DNA of 64,000 bases from Megalonaias nervosa (lineage: Eukaryota > Mollusca > Bivalvia > Unionida > Unionidae): assembly GCA_016617855.1 (NCBI GenBank), contig JAECUM010091498.1, positions 1 through 64,000 on the forward strand, written 5' to 3'. The notes beneath the pieces are model-generated. The model saw only the letters and a list, made by a program, of their open reading frames with translations. It was not told the origin of the DNA and made no database searches. A program made the translations under genes and the position numbers. Positions 1 through 9,178 of the stretch are shown piece by piece (position 1 is the stretch's first letter; every line of letters begins with the position of its first letter).

Positions 1-210
1 AAAATAATCAGTAGCATACCTTGAGCTCTCTGCCCCATGGAAGAACCCCCAAATAAACATCCAGAAAGGGTGTTAGCCAAAAGAAACAGAACATGGGCGT
101 GCCGCATAATACGTCATAAGAGAGACGACAATGTAAGGACCCCATGAAAGTCACACAGGCTATCGAGGGGCCCCATTGAAGGGTAACCGCTGGGATCTAC
201 TGATTATTTT
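1..210. mobile_element. short TIR element (MITE-like), cut by window edge
   Basis: Bases 1-14 and 197-210 are perfect inverted repeats (AAAATAATCAGTAG and its complement). The inside has no coding potential. About 200 bp with matching ends and no ORF is the usual form of a miniature non-autonomous DNA transposon. The left arm starts at the first base of the window, so its true length and any target-site duplication cannot be seen. It lies just outside the truncated ATPase and may be linked to loss of the viral left end. Confidence 0.5.
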
Positions 211-306
211 TGATAAATTAAAATACAGACAAACATGCATACATACAGACATACATAGAAAGGGGAAATAATTCTCTAGCAGAGGAGGAGCAGAGTTAAT
301 CACAGA

Positions 307-702
307 TTAACCAAAGATTTTATCCAGACCTGTACGATATCTGGATCTTGGGTCATGAAGATTTATTGTTATAAATCCGAACGGAGCAGATTGTGCTTTT
401 GAAAAGAAGCTTTTAAACTTAATCATGTCCATGTCCCCTGAACACCAAGTATAATAAATATTCTGTAGAGTATTATTATCTACTCCATTAAACACAACCA
501 AAATATTGCAGTTATCTCTGATCACTTTAGGTATCTGTGTATATCGTTGTGTAACATAAATCACGTCAGTATTTTTGTGACGACCTCGAGAAAATATTCT
601 AGCTGGATTTGTTTGTCTGTCCAACATAACGTCATCGTACACCACTAAATTAATGCTGGATGATGCTTCACTGGCTCCTGTTTTCGTGTCGCCGAAAAGT
701 CA
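307..702 (-). pseudogene. packaging ATPase (FtsK/HerA, A32-like), N-terminal part lost
   Basis: The C-terminal part of a viral genome-packaging ATPase, which pumps DNA into the capsid. The acidic Walker B-type strand (VVYDDVM) and the following FSRGRHKNTDVIYVTQRY stretch, with its conserved Arg and Gln, are typical of Polinton/adintovirus ATPases. The open frame runs back only to a stop at about 700, and no Walker A P-loop is visible. A methionine at about 713 opens a different short frame (MDIIDFS), possibly the original start, which suggests an internal deletion plus a frame change. The PLA2 gene begins 24 bases away in the opposite direction, so the missing part is not simply displaced. 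Element 2 has no counterpart. Confidence 0.8.
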
Positions 703-725
703 ATTATATCCATATAATAAATAAT

Positions 726-1242
726 ATGAGTCTATATTGTGTTCGATGTAGATTATCTACACCCACTACTGGACTGACAACAATAATAACAAAAAATAAA
801 CGACGTGCATTAAAAGGTAAATGTGTAAAATGCGGCACGAAAAAATATAAATTTATCTCCATGTCTGAATCAGGGACAAAGACAGGTGGAGATATAGCCG
901 CTTTATTAGGAAAATTACCAGGAACTCCGTGGGCTAAATATGCCGGTGAGAAACACTTACCAGGATATAATTATTGTGGTCCTGGAACCCGACTTGACAT
1001 CCGACTTGATGATCAAGATCAACCAAGACCAGGAGAGTATCCAGTAAATAAGATTGATCAAGCGTGTCATGTTCATGATGTTGCGTATAAAAGTAAAAGA
1101 TTTACAACAAAGGCATCTCGCAGATGTAAAATTGATTCATGCATTAAATTCTATACCTAATAAATCTGTCAGAGATAAATTAGCTACTTTTCTAGTAAAA
1201 TCTGCCATGAAAGGTAAAATAATGCTAGGGGCTGGTAATTAA
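726..1242 (+). pseudogene. virion phospholipase A2 with N-terminal zinc ribbon, frameshifted
   Basis: Start taken at the ATG at 726, after a TATAATAAATAATATG-like context. Residues 5-36 hold two CxxC knuckles (C5/C8 and C33/C36), a small zinc ribbon. Residues 80-121 hold the secreted-PLA2 signature: the calcium loop YCGPG (83-87) and the catalytic DQACHVHDVAY (111-121), as in parvovirus VP1 and adintovirus membrane-penetration proteins, which cut endosomal phospholipids during entry. The frame closes at 1160, but the expected C-terminal continuation is present in the next frame to 1242, so an indel lies near 1110-1125. The integrase starts 14 bases downstream. No copy exists in element 2. The fold assignment is firm; the virion role is by family. 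Confidence 0.8.
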
Positions 1243-1255
1243 TTATATAAATATT

Positions 1256-2240
1256 ATGATGGAATCCATTTATTATAGCCCAAGAGGATATTGGAGAGGT
1301 AAATCAGCTATTACTAAATTATCTGAAGCAGCAAAAGTTTCACGTTCTGTTGCTGCAGCGTGGTTAGCACGACAGGCAATATGGCAAATTTATCTACCAC
1401 CACCTAAAAATATTCAATATGCACATTTTGATGTCAGCGTCCCTAATGAGGTTCATCAAGCAGATATTTTGTTTTTACCACACGATACCATTAAAATTGG
1501 TAAACGTCAGTCACGCACATACAAATACGCATTAACTGTCGTTGACGTTGCAAGTAGATATAAAGAAGCTGAACCATTATCAACAAAGACAGCGTCTGAA
1601 GTTTCATCTGCGTTTGAACGAATTTATCAGCGAGGACCTTTGCGATGGCCACAGTTATTACAGGTTGATCCTGGCAAAGAATTTCTTGGAATAGTATTAT
1701 CGTTAATGAAGAAACATAACGTTAAAATTAGACGAGGACATACTGAAATTCATCGTGATCAGGCAATTGTTGAACGATTTAATCGAACACTTGCCGAGCG
1801 GTTATTTGGATACCAATATGCAAAAGAAATATCTACTAACTTTAAATCTGGTGAGCGATCTCGTGAATGGGTTGCAAGGTTACCAAGTGTGATAGCTGCA
1901 TTAAATAATGAAATTACTCGTTCAACTTCCATGAAACCTTCTATTGCGATCACAAAAAAAATATATACCCCGTAGTAATGACAGACAACAACCTCAACCA
2001 GTATTAGGTAATGCAACTGTAAGATATTTATACGAACCTGGTGAACTTGAAGGTGGTAAAAAAAGAACAACCGATCCTATCTGGAGCGTGACTACACATA
2101 CAATTTCTAGTGTGGTTAGATCCACTGGTAGACCTCCAATTTACAGATTAGATTCTACCGCACCTCAACGTGGATTTGTACGTGAACAATTACAGGTAAT
2201 CCCTGAAGACACACAATTACCACCACATACAATTACATAA
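1256..2240 (+). pseudogene. retroviral-type integrase (Polinton rve family), frameshifted
   Basis: DDE integrase that inserts the linear viral DNA into host chromosomes. From the ATG at 1256: an N-terminal helical region, then the RNase H-fold core with D70 (HQADILFLP), D97 (VVDVASRY), D138 (QVDPGKEF) and E173 (IVERFNRT). D138 and E173 are 35 apart, as in D,D-35-E enzymes. The first frame ends at 1975, and the C-terminal domain continues in another frame (from about 1960 to 2240) with a PPIYRL motif like other Polinton integrases. The switch lies in a run of eight A at 1953-1962, so it could be a true mutation, an assembly error or slippage. The 3' end overlaps the polymerase gene tail to tail by 76 bases. 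Missing from element 2. Confidence 0.88.
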
Positions 2241-5200
2241 TCAGAACCGGGGCGTGCAGCGCCCCGACGGCGATTACATTCAAGACAGGTCAGCATCACA
2301 TTATCACGTGTATGACCAAGATTACTATTAATTCTGTCTACGGTAAATTGTCTTGGATTATTATTCGAATATTGCCATAACATATTACAGTTACAACTTG
2401 CACAATTATTATTCTGTTGTGCTTTTAGTTTTATAATAAATTCAACATCAATATCAAAATCACGTTTATTTTTTTTGTCACACTGCTTATAACCAGATAG
2501 TTTTTTTCTTATTACGTCATTATTAACATTCTGATCATTATTTTCTATAAAATTCATAATAACTCTATGTAGTTGAGATATTCGTCTGACCCTAGAAACT
2601 GCGAGATAGACTAAATTCGACCATTCAATCCGATCATCTATAATCCAGATATTTGTATCGGAAATAGTTAACCCCTGTGATGAGTGAATCGTTATAGCGT
2701 ATCCTAACGTCCACGGTGATTTATTCATATTCAGCGCATTCTCAACGACATTAATATCGACTAAAATAATATCATTCAAGACAAGATTCTGTACTCGGAC
2801 ACTTTCAGTGTCTCCACCAGGAATTTCAACATCAATATTCTGTCGTCGAGTATCTGCTGGGCGATAACACAAAGGTACAGGTAGATCTGAAAACTTTTCT
2901 TTATGTAACATAAATAATTTATTTTGTAGTTCATCACGAACTATTTTTCTACTTGCAACTATTAAATCAGCGGGATTCCATAAATTTAGAAAATCATTCA
3001 TAGAAGTCTCTGGAATTACTCCGCGCATTATTTCACATTGTACTCTGTCTGGTTGTAGTCTAATTAACCTTTTAAATTCCTTCAGAGGTTCATCAATAGC
3101 TCTATGGTCATCATTTATTTCCTCGTAATAATCTATGTTATTCTTCAGCCATTCATGTGGAGACTGTCCAATAAAGGGTGGTGGTTGACCATGATCACCA
3201 CACATTATTATAGCAGTATTCTTCGTCAATAGCCATTCAAGAAATGTTTTTAATATTTCTAACGACACCGTGCATATCTCGTCCCATATAATATATTTAG
3301 GTATATATTTTTCACCCATTCGCTCAGGAGTCCATGTGTCTCCACACCATCTAAAGAAACTATGATAAGTACACGATTTTACTCCTCGTTCTTTTATTTC
3401 TCTGGCTAATTTATGTGTCGGTGTCAAAACAATTATATCCGAATTATTATTCATGAATAATTTAATCACACGAGTTGTTTTACCTGAACCACCGCATCCA
3501 TTAAGATAAACAGTTTTATGTCTAGATATAGGATCATATACAGATGGTGCTGATGAATTTGATACCTGATTATTATTTTTGTGATATATTTCCTTAATTT
3601 CAACGTCGGCAGATTCAGAATAACTAAATATATTTTCTTGTTTTATTCTCCATGATCCCCATTCACCATTACCAAGTAGTGGTTTTAATAAATCCGTATA
3701 TTTTTTATTTATATAAAACGAATCCGTTGCGACTCTGACAGCATCACGAGAAAATTTATTTATCATAGACAGTAGATTTATAGAAACATATGCCAACATA
3801 GAAGATCTTAAATGAGTAAATTGTGGTGAGTCACCATCAAGATAACTCACAATTGTACCTAGTTTGGTTCCGTCTGACAAATAAGCATTACTCCGATTTA
3901 TAAATATGTTTTTTTCTGTTGTATCAGCAATTATAAAATCGAGTTCAGCATCGTCCATAATTAATCTTGTACAGTGTCTTTTATGATCATAGGCTCCTCC
4001 TTGAGTAAATTTACCAATTATCCTTCCACCAAGATCTTTTGCAAGTTTTTCATCATGCTCGTCTCTGCATTTACGTATATTATTAGTAATTTTAATAATA
4101 TCATCTTCATTAAGATTAGGGAATTCTTTCCTGACATCATCAATATTAAATCTATTTGGTTCTGGTAAACAAATTTGTTTCTGTGGACTATATGATATAA
4201 TGGCCTCACTCACCTGTAAAGATATTAAAATTCCAACATCAAGCATATATCGCAATAGTACTATTGGAACCCAACATCGCTCTGAAAAATGTCTTCCAAA
4301 CCAAATATAAGTAATCGGATGGAGATTTTCTGCAAATTCGAATGATTCTACATGAGCAAATCCTGTTAAATCAAAATCTGGTAAATGTCCGTTTATTGCA
4401 ACCCTGGTCATTTCGTGTGATGGATGTCCGAATCTCTTAAAGTATTTAGAACATTCTCCGTATCCAAGAAAACTTCCAGGATAACATGCCACCATATCAA
4501 CGGATATAATGTCACTATAGTTGTATTTAGTATTCCATAATCCTCCGTGTCCATATTCTACGCAACTTTTATGAATATCCTCAAGAAATTCCGATCGTGT
4601 TGGTTTCCATAAATTTTTCTCCTGAGCAAAATGAGCTGCTACGGATGGAACTGTAAAACAATTATTTAATAATTGTCTAATTTTGACATCGTCTGAAGTA
4701 TATTTCAGCGCAAGATTTTCCATTTCTACATTAAGAGATTCTGTACGGTAAATATCACCATTAGGCCGTACAAACTGATCGTAATGATTATATTCCGAAC
4801 TCTGAAATAACCAAACAGACACAGGATCACTTTTACTGATATTTCTGATAAAATCAAATATATGACCATCATAAAATTTAACCGCTCTATCTCGTGGAAA
4901 TATTGTTACTGCTGAGGTCCATGCGTGCGAATTATGATCAATAATATCTATTGGAGCTCCATTTTTTGTGTATTTTGGTTTATATAAAATCTCTCCCGTC
5001 AGCGTTTTTACCGTTATTGGGAATTTCAATTTCTTTTCTAGTTCAGCGACATCTTTGATAGATGCTCCGGTATCTTTAACTGATTCTGCCCAAGTATTTA
5101 TTTTTTTACGTCGTAAATCTGTTAAACCATTACCACGTATCGCATTTGTAAAATGTTCTGTAACTCGTTCAGCTACACAGTTTATTCTTGATTCTGACAA

Positions 5201-5704
5201 TTTCATAGGTTTTAGATCCCCGACATCAGGTTTATTATTCAACGGAAATATTCCATATACAACTGCAGTTGCTGGATAACTCTGTATATAATATAATTTG
5301 TCAACACCTGTTAGTATTCCGGGCTTAGATTTATTATTTAAGAGAACAATATTATTTCCTGATTGTATGCGTACTGGATCGCGTTTGTCACGAATAATCC
5401 AAATATCTTCTTTTGTATTTACAATAAATTTTATTAAAATAAAATATTTTTGATCATCAAGGTGATTAATAATTATTTTCCCTCGTTTGTCATTCATCAT
5501 ATTAGTAACATTTCCGACTCTGAATGTTGACCATACATGAGCAGCACCATCGTCACGAAATTCATTTTTTGCTTCACGAATACGTTCGATTATATCCTCA
5601 TCTGTTAATGCCAGATCTTGCATCAAAGTACTAAATTTATATTCTGATAGTCTGTCAAGATCAAATCTTGATATCTGAGGTTCAATTGCCGATAATTCCT
5701 CCAT
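2165..5704 (-). CDS. DNA polymerase B-like / SF1 helicase / HNH fusion protein
   Basis: A single open frame of 1179 residues. Residues 1-390 match nothing I can name. Residues 401-412 (SVDMVACYPGSF) fit family B polymerase motif A, IIGKFTQGG (562-570) the motif B region, and VRVATDSFY (656-664) motif C with a single Asp. Residues 731-1042 are an SF1 (PIF1/RecD-like) helicase: P-loop GCGGSGKT (736-743), IIWDEI (805-810), GDHGQPPP (836-843), TIHSSQG (1005-1011), VSRVRR (1036-1041). Residues 1101-1148 form an HNH nuclease with CxxC, VDRI, GH and CxxCN. Likely the element's replicase. Canonical Polinton polymerases are protein-primed PolBs without such a helicase. I could not identify an exonuclease motif. 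It is divergently transcribed from the zinc-ribbon gene across 44 bases. Confidence 0.82.
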   Translation of the reverse strand: MEELSAIEPQISRFDLDRLSEYKFSTLMQDLALTDEDIIERIREAKNEFRDDGAAHVWSTFRVGNVTNMMNDKRGKIIINHLDDQKYFILIKFIVNTKEDIWIIRDKRDPVRIQSGNNIVLLNNKSKPGILTGVDKLYYIQSYPATAVVYGIFPLNNKPDVGDLKPMKLSESRINCVAERVTEHFTNAIRGNGLTDLRRKKINTWAESVKDTGASIKDVAELEKKLKFPITVKTLTGEILYKPKYTKNGAPIDIIDHNSHAWTSAVTIFPRDRAVKFYDGHIFDFIRNISKSDPVSVWLFQSSEYNHYDQFVRPNGDIYRTESLNVEMENLALKYTSDDVKIRQLLNNCFTVPSVAAHFAQEKNLWKPTRSEFLEDIHKSCVEYGHGGLWNTKYNYSDIISVDMVACYPGSFLGYGECSKYFKRFGHPSHEMTRVAINGHLPDFDLTGFAHVESFEFAENLHPITYIWFGRHFSERCWVPIVLLRYMLDVGILISLQVSEAIISYSPQKQICLPEPNRFNIDDVRKEFPNLNEDDIIKITNNIRKCRDEHDEKLAKDLGGRIIGKFTQGGAYDHKRHCTRLIMDDAELDFIIADTTEKNIFINRSNAYLSDGTKLGTIVSYLDGDSPQFTHLRSSMLAYVSINLLSMINKFSRDAVRVATDSFYINKKYTDLLKPLLGNGEWGSWRIKQENIFSYSESADVEIKEIYHKNNNQVSNSSAPSVYDPISRHKTVYLNGCGGSGKTTRVIKLFMNNNSDIIVLTPTHKLAREIKERGVKSCTYHSFFRWCGDTWTPERMGEKYIPKYIIWDEICTVSLEILKTFLEWLLTKNTAIIMCGDHGQPPPFIGQSPHEWLKNNIDYYEEINDDHRAIDEPLKEFKRLIRLQPDRVQCEIMRGVIPETSMNDFLNLWNPADLIVASRKIVRDELQNKLFMLHKEKFSDLPVPLCYRPADTRRQNIDVEIPGGDTESVRVQNLVLNDIILVDINVVENALNMNKSPWTLGYAITIHSSQGLTISDTNIWIIDDRIEWSNLVYLAVSRVRRISQLHRVIMNFIENNDQNVNNDVIRKKLSGYKQCDKKNKRDFDIDVEFIIKLKAQQNNNCASCNCNMLWQYSNNNPRQFTVDRINSNLGHTRDNVMLTCLECNRRRGAARPGSDYVIVCGGNCVSSGITCNCSRTNPR

Positions 5705-5748
5705 ATAATTAAGACAAGTATTTAAATTAAAATTTTAGTATATATATA
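5705..5748. promoter_or_regulatory. divergent promoter region, element 1
   Basis: The 44 bases between the polymerase start (minus) and the zinc-ribbon start (plus) must hold control sites for both. They are almost all A/T, with TATATATA immediately before the plus-strand ATG. The corresponding region of element 2 (18277-18321) keeps the core AATTAG/AGACAAGTATTTAA-like stretch. No binding site can be named. Confidence 0.4.
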
Positions 5749-6063
5749 ATGATTGAAACAAAGAACAAATGTGTTTGGCTCAGAATTGGATATACTTCTC
5801 TTTGTAATAAACCGTGCGTGAATGAATACTGCGGAAATCATGCACAGAGTATCAAAAATGGAAGTACAGGACCAATACCGTGTATTCAATGTGGTGTTGG
5901 AGTCAGAGGAAAAACTCAATTGTGTCTAAAATGTGGCGGAAAAAAATATAGAGAATTAAAACGATATTATAACAAAAAAAATAATACATCGCCAGGTAAA
6001 TCTCCTATACAAACCGTAGAAGATTATCTAGTCAGATTTCAAAATAATGATTTAGACAAATAA
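5749..6063 (+). CDS. small cysteine-rich zinc-ribbon protein
   Basis: 104 residues, intact and conserved in element 2. Cysteine and histidine pairs at C8, C18, C23, C28 and H31, then CIQCG and CLKCGGKKYRE, give two probable zinc-binding units followed by a basic, charged tail ending in FQNNDLDK. Such small zinc proteins in DNA viruses often bind nucleic acid or act in early transcription; that is inference. The start follows TATATATATAATG. It begins an apparent early plus-strand pair with the HNH gene 14 bases downstream. No named family recognised. Confidence 0.7.
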   Translation: MIETKNKCVWLRIGYTSLCNKPCVNEYCGNHAQSIKNGSTGPIPCIQCGVGVRGKTQLCLKCGGKKYRELKRYYNKKNNTSPGKSPIQTVEDYLVRFQNNDLDK

Positions 6064-6077
6064 TATTATTATATAAA

Positions 6078-6653
6078 ATGACTCAGACAAATCAGACTTA
6101 TGATGAAATGATCGACAATGATATTATAAGAGAATTAAGAAAAAAAGCATTTCGTAATAAATATGAATTTGTGAAACATCCAGTATATACAAATTATGAA
6201 GCATCACGAGATGGTGTAATCAGAAACTGTAGATTGAAAAAACCAGTCGGTAATATTAATAATAAAGGTTATTTTACGTTTAATACTGGGAAAAATAAAA
6301 ATTATTACTCACATAAATTCATATTCGAATGTTTTCATCGAGTAGTTGAAAATGGACTTGTAGTTGATCACATTGACGGAAACCCCCATAATAATCGGTT
6401 ATCTAACCTGCAAGTTATTACACCTAGTCAGAATGCTGCACGCGGAAATACTGGAAAATGTAAAAAGTTTGCAAGAAGATCTATTAAATCCATAAATATA
6501 CAGACAGGCCAAGAAATAACTTTCCCCTCAATTAATGCGGCTGCAAAATATTTTGGCATACATTCACAATCAGTAAAACATGTTGCAGATAATATTACTA
6601 GATCAGCATATTCAATAAAATACGATCAGCGGATAATATTTGAATATATCTAA
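6078..6653 (+). CDS. NUMOD4-HNH-NUMOD1 homing-type endonuclease
   Basis: 191 residues. A NUMOD4-like start (HPVYTNYEASRDGVIRN), a central HNH_3 nuclease core (YYSHKFIFECF, VDHIDGNPHNNRLSNLQ, then an Asn-rich QNAARGN), and a C-terminal NUMOD1-like DNA-binding repeat (SINAAAKYFGIHSQSVKH). This layout is typical of phage and giant-virus homing endonucleases that nick specific sites. It is kept as a free-standing gene at the same place in element 2, which suggests it is a resident viral gene, not a recent invader. Preceded by TTATATAAAATG. A role in replication or recombination is inferred. Confidence 0.82.
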   Translation: MTQTNQTYDEMIDNDIIRELRKKAFRNKYEFVKHPVYTNYEASRDGVIRNCRLKKPVGNINNKGYFTFNTGKNKNYYSHKFIFECFHRVVENGLVVDHIDGNPHNNRLSNLQVITPSQNAARGNTGKCKKFARRSIKSINIQTGQEITFPSINAAAKYFGIHSQSVKHVADNITRSAYSIKYDQRIIFEYI

Positions 6654-6694
6654 TTCTGTACTCTTAATAAATAAATTGTATATAGTTTTTGACT

Positions 6695-7099
6695 TTATAT
6701 TTTACCTTCACCGTCGCTACTCTCGGTGTCACTTTCACTTTTGACAGAATCAAATAACATAATTTTTCTTAATTGCATTATACGATTATCCACGATCTTC
6801 TTTTTCTCGTATTCACGAGACAGTTCGGATCTGACATTTTCGATCGAACGTGCAAGAGGCGCAAATAGTTTTACCTGTTTTTCATTTACCATCGCCAAGG
6901 ATTCTAACATAGACTGATAAATTGATTTTACAAATTTATAATTGGATGGTAATGTGTATTTATTGTCAATTTTTCTTTGTTTTAATATTTCATAATCGCA
7001 TAATATATTTTCAGGATCGAGATTATCAGATAGATTTATTCTGTTATGTTTTAATTTTTTAATAGCAGAAATAATATCATTTATATTTTCTTGGTTCAT
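6695..7099 (-). CDS. conserved charged helical protein, unknown function
   Basis: 134 residues, mostly predicted helix with repeated Lys/Glu/Arg, for example the REYEKKKIVDNRIMQLRKIM stretch, and an acidic Ser/Glu/Asp C-terminus. The opening MNQENINDIISAIKKLKHN is nearly identical in element 2 (19187-19624) while the C-termini differ. The ATG follows TATTATATATAT. Convergent with the HNH gene, 41 bases apart. Conservation between copies argues for a real gene. Function unknown. Confidence 0.65.
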   Translation of the reverse strand: MNQENINDIISAIKKLKHNRINLSDNLDPENILCDYEILKQRKIDNKYTLPSNYKFVKSIYQSMLESLAMVNEKQVKLFAPLARSIENVRSELSREYEKKKIVDNRIMQLRKIMLFDSVKSESDTESSDGEGKI

Positions 7100-7199
7100 A
7101 TATATATAATAATATTTCTCTAAAATAAAATAGCATCGTTCCGAATACTGTCAACACTCGTCAGCCATAGGAATAGAACCACGGTCGTCGGTATCATAG

Positions 7200-7640
7200 T
7201 TGCAACAATTATACCCAATAAATTTTAATTTTCTGTCAGATTTCAGAAATCTAGCAGATTTTCCACAGAAAAAATAATAATATTAATAATAATTTATAAC
7301 AGATTTCAGATTTCTACAAAATAATAATATTATTAATAATTTCTGAAAATCTAACGGATTTTCCACAGATTTTGTTAATCAGTCGTGTAATTATACCCGG
7401 CAGATTTCAATTTCTGATGAATTTCATGATTTAGTCAGGTAATTATACCCGGTGGATTTCAATTTCTGATGAATTTTCACAGAAAAAATAATAAAATAAT
7501 AATATTTACAGATTTTTCACAGATTTCCACAGAAAAATAATAATAATTTCAGAAAATCTGTCCAAAAACATCAAACAGAGTATATATTTACCCATCAGAT
7601 TAAAAAAATATATTATTTCAGAATCAGATTATTTTTTCCC
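7200..7640. repeat. AT-rich central region with degenerate direct repeats
   Basis: No gene. The stretch is built from imperfect copies of CAGATTT, TTTTCCACAGA and AATAATAAT. A longer unit occurs twice: TAATTATACCCGG followed by a GGATTTCAATTTCTGATGAATTT-like stretch near 7389 and 7440. It separates the early/replication genes from the virion cluster. Repeated AT-rich blocks at such a place could be a replication origin or late control region; that is inference. The matching place in element 2 has different sequence. Confidence 0.55.
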
Positions 7641-7672
7641 TTATTATATTAGGAAATATTTAATCAGACGTT

Positions 7673-9178
7673 CTACGAGCGTATATACAAATTAATATTA
7701 AGAGATTCTTGTCTTAGATCCAAAATATTTCCTGCCTGGTCAGTGAGTTTGAAATTTATTCTTGTCAGAAATGGATTATGAACTCGTAAATAAATTGGGT
7801 TAATTGGTTCACACACAATTAACCAACCGGGGGGGTCTTTAGGGCTAAATGAATATAGTATATACCCCTGTTCCGCAGTGCTACTGCGGTGATTAGATTT
7901 TGAAAGATCTACTTGATAACTATCATCAATTACGTCACATACCAGATTGACTGCAATTGTTGTTGTTATATTAACAATACCAGATGATATATGTCGACCA
8001 CCACCGTGTGGATCATTATTGTGTTTAAGAATAGTTGGTGTAGGTATTAATTTTTTCCATGAATCACATATTCTTTTAAATTGTTCATCAATAAGATCAT
8101 TAACTGATTTCTTTAGCTCTTCAGATTTAAATCCAGGAATTATAAATGTTGATAGTTGTTCTCGCGTAATTCCGAAATGTTTTAGAAATACTATTGTAAA
8201 CAGAAGATTTAGTCTAACACTTCGAGGCGGACCGTCTTCATCAACTATATATAACTCTTTATATCGTCTATCTGCTAATATACCCACTAATCTTTTTTCT
8301 CCGTTAACAATAATATCATTCATGAAATCTAGGTCTGAAGCAACTTGATTCAAATGTTGTATTATTTCAATTATTTGATTTTTTAAGTCATCGTTGTAGG
8401 AAGTGCTAATGTTGGAAAATAAATTTCTTAGATAATTAAGTACACGTCCGTGTTCAGACTTAATTGTATTAGCATATGAATTTATTTCATCAACATCAAG
8501 TATTATTATTTTACTTTTTTTACCATCAACTATTTTTGTAAAATAGTCTTCTTTTTTATCTATATAATGTACAACTCCATCACCAAAATATCGTCGCCAT
8601 GGGTAAGCATTTTTTTCTGTTCTATATTCTGGAGGTTTTATAAATTTTTTAACATCTACGACAAAATCAGATCTCTGTGGTTCTGGTGGTGTTTGATAAA
8701 CCGGTGGATATTCAAGCCAACCTAATACTGATCTAATCGAACTTTGATAAATATCTACGGAGTAATCAGGGGAATTTATTTCAATAACCGCAGATAGTGT
8801 TGGTTCGTAGACAGTAATTGCTATTTTTGATTCTTTTCCTGTAATAGATTTAATTCTGCGTTGGAACTCATCATTAATCTGCTCTATCTGATAACTGCCC
8901 GTTGGAATAGCAACTACCTGCCAATCAGGAGTTCCATCAGGCTTATTCTTATTAGCGAATACTAATGAATTATTTGGCTGTAGTCCACTAAATGATTTTG
9001 ATCTAATATTGGGCCAGCTATAATAAACTCGCAATTGTGCTAATGCTATTTCTTTTGCAGGAATTGATGTTGGAAAATTGACACTAAATTCCGGATTGGT
9101 CGAACTTAACGATATCATAGTAGTTTTTGACGGAGTTGTATTAGTAACGATCTGCTGAAGTAATTCCCTGTCTGTCAT
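7673..9178 (-). CDS. penton-like minor capsid protein
   Basis: 501 residues, intact. The N-terminal third (IALAQLRVYYSWPNI, IPTGSYQIEQINDEFQRRI, then IRSVLGWL) and the C-terminal block (PIYLRVHNPF, FKLTDQAGNILDLR, LNINLYIR) follow the pattern of Polinton/adintovirus minor capsid proteins that form capsid vertices. A helical, variable insert separates them, and that insert differs most from element 2. The ATG follows AATAATAATAATG. Its start overlaps the end of the membrane-protein gene by 38 bases. The vertex role rests on family resemblance. Confidence 0.7.
   Translation of the reverse strand: MTDRELLQQIVTNTTPSKTTMISLSSTNPEFSVNFPTSIPAKEIALAQLRVYYSWPNIRSKSFSGLQPNNSLVFANKNKPDGTPDWQVVAIPTGSYQIEQINDEFQRRIKSITGKESKIAITVYEPTLSAVIEINSPDYSVDIYQSSIRSVLGWLEYPPVYQTPPEPQRSDFVVDVKKFIKPPEYRTEKNAYPWRRYFGDGVVHYIDKKEDYFTKIVDGKKSKIIILDVDEINSYANTIKSEHGRVLNYLRNLFSNISTSYNDDLKNQIIEIIQHLNQVASDLDFMNDIIVNGEKRLVGILADRRYKELYIVDEDGPPRSVRLNLLFTIVFLKHFGITREQLSTFIIPGFKSEELKKSVNDLIDEQFKRICDSWKKLIPTPTILKHNNDPHGGGRHISSGIVNITTTIAVNLVCDVIDDSYQVDLSKSNHRSSTAEQGYILYSFSPKDPPGWLIVCEPINPIYLRVHNPFLTRINFKLTDQAGNILDLRQESLNINLYIRS

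Noticed and set aside
1759..2070. 103-residue minus-strand ORF opposite the integrase
   Set aside because: Shadow frame of the integrase coding strand with no homologous support.
7140..7210. Possible tRNA in element 1 matching the tRNA-like place in element 2
   Set aside because: A weak B-box-like word exists, but I find no A box or stems.
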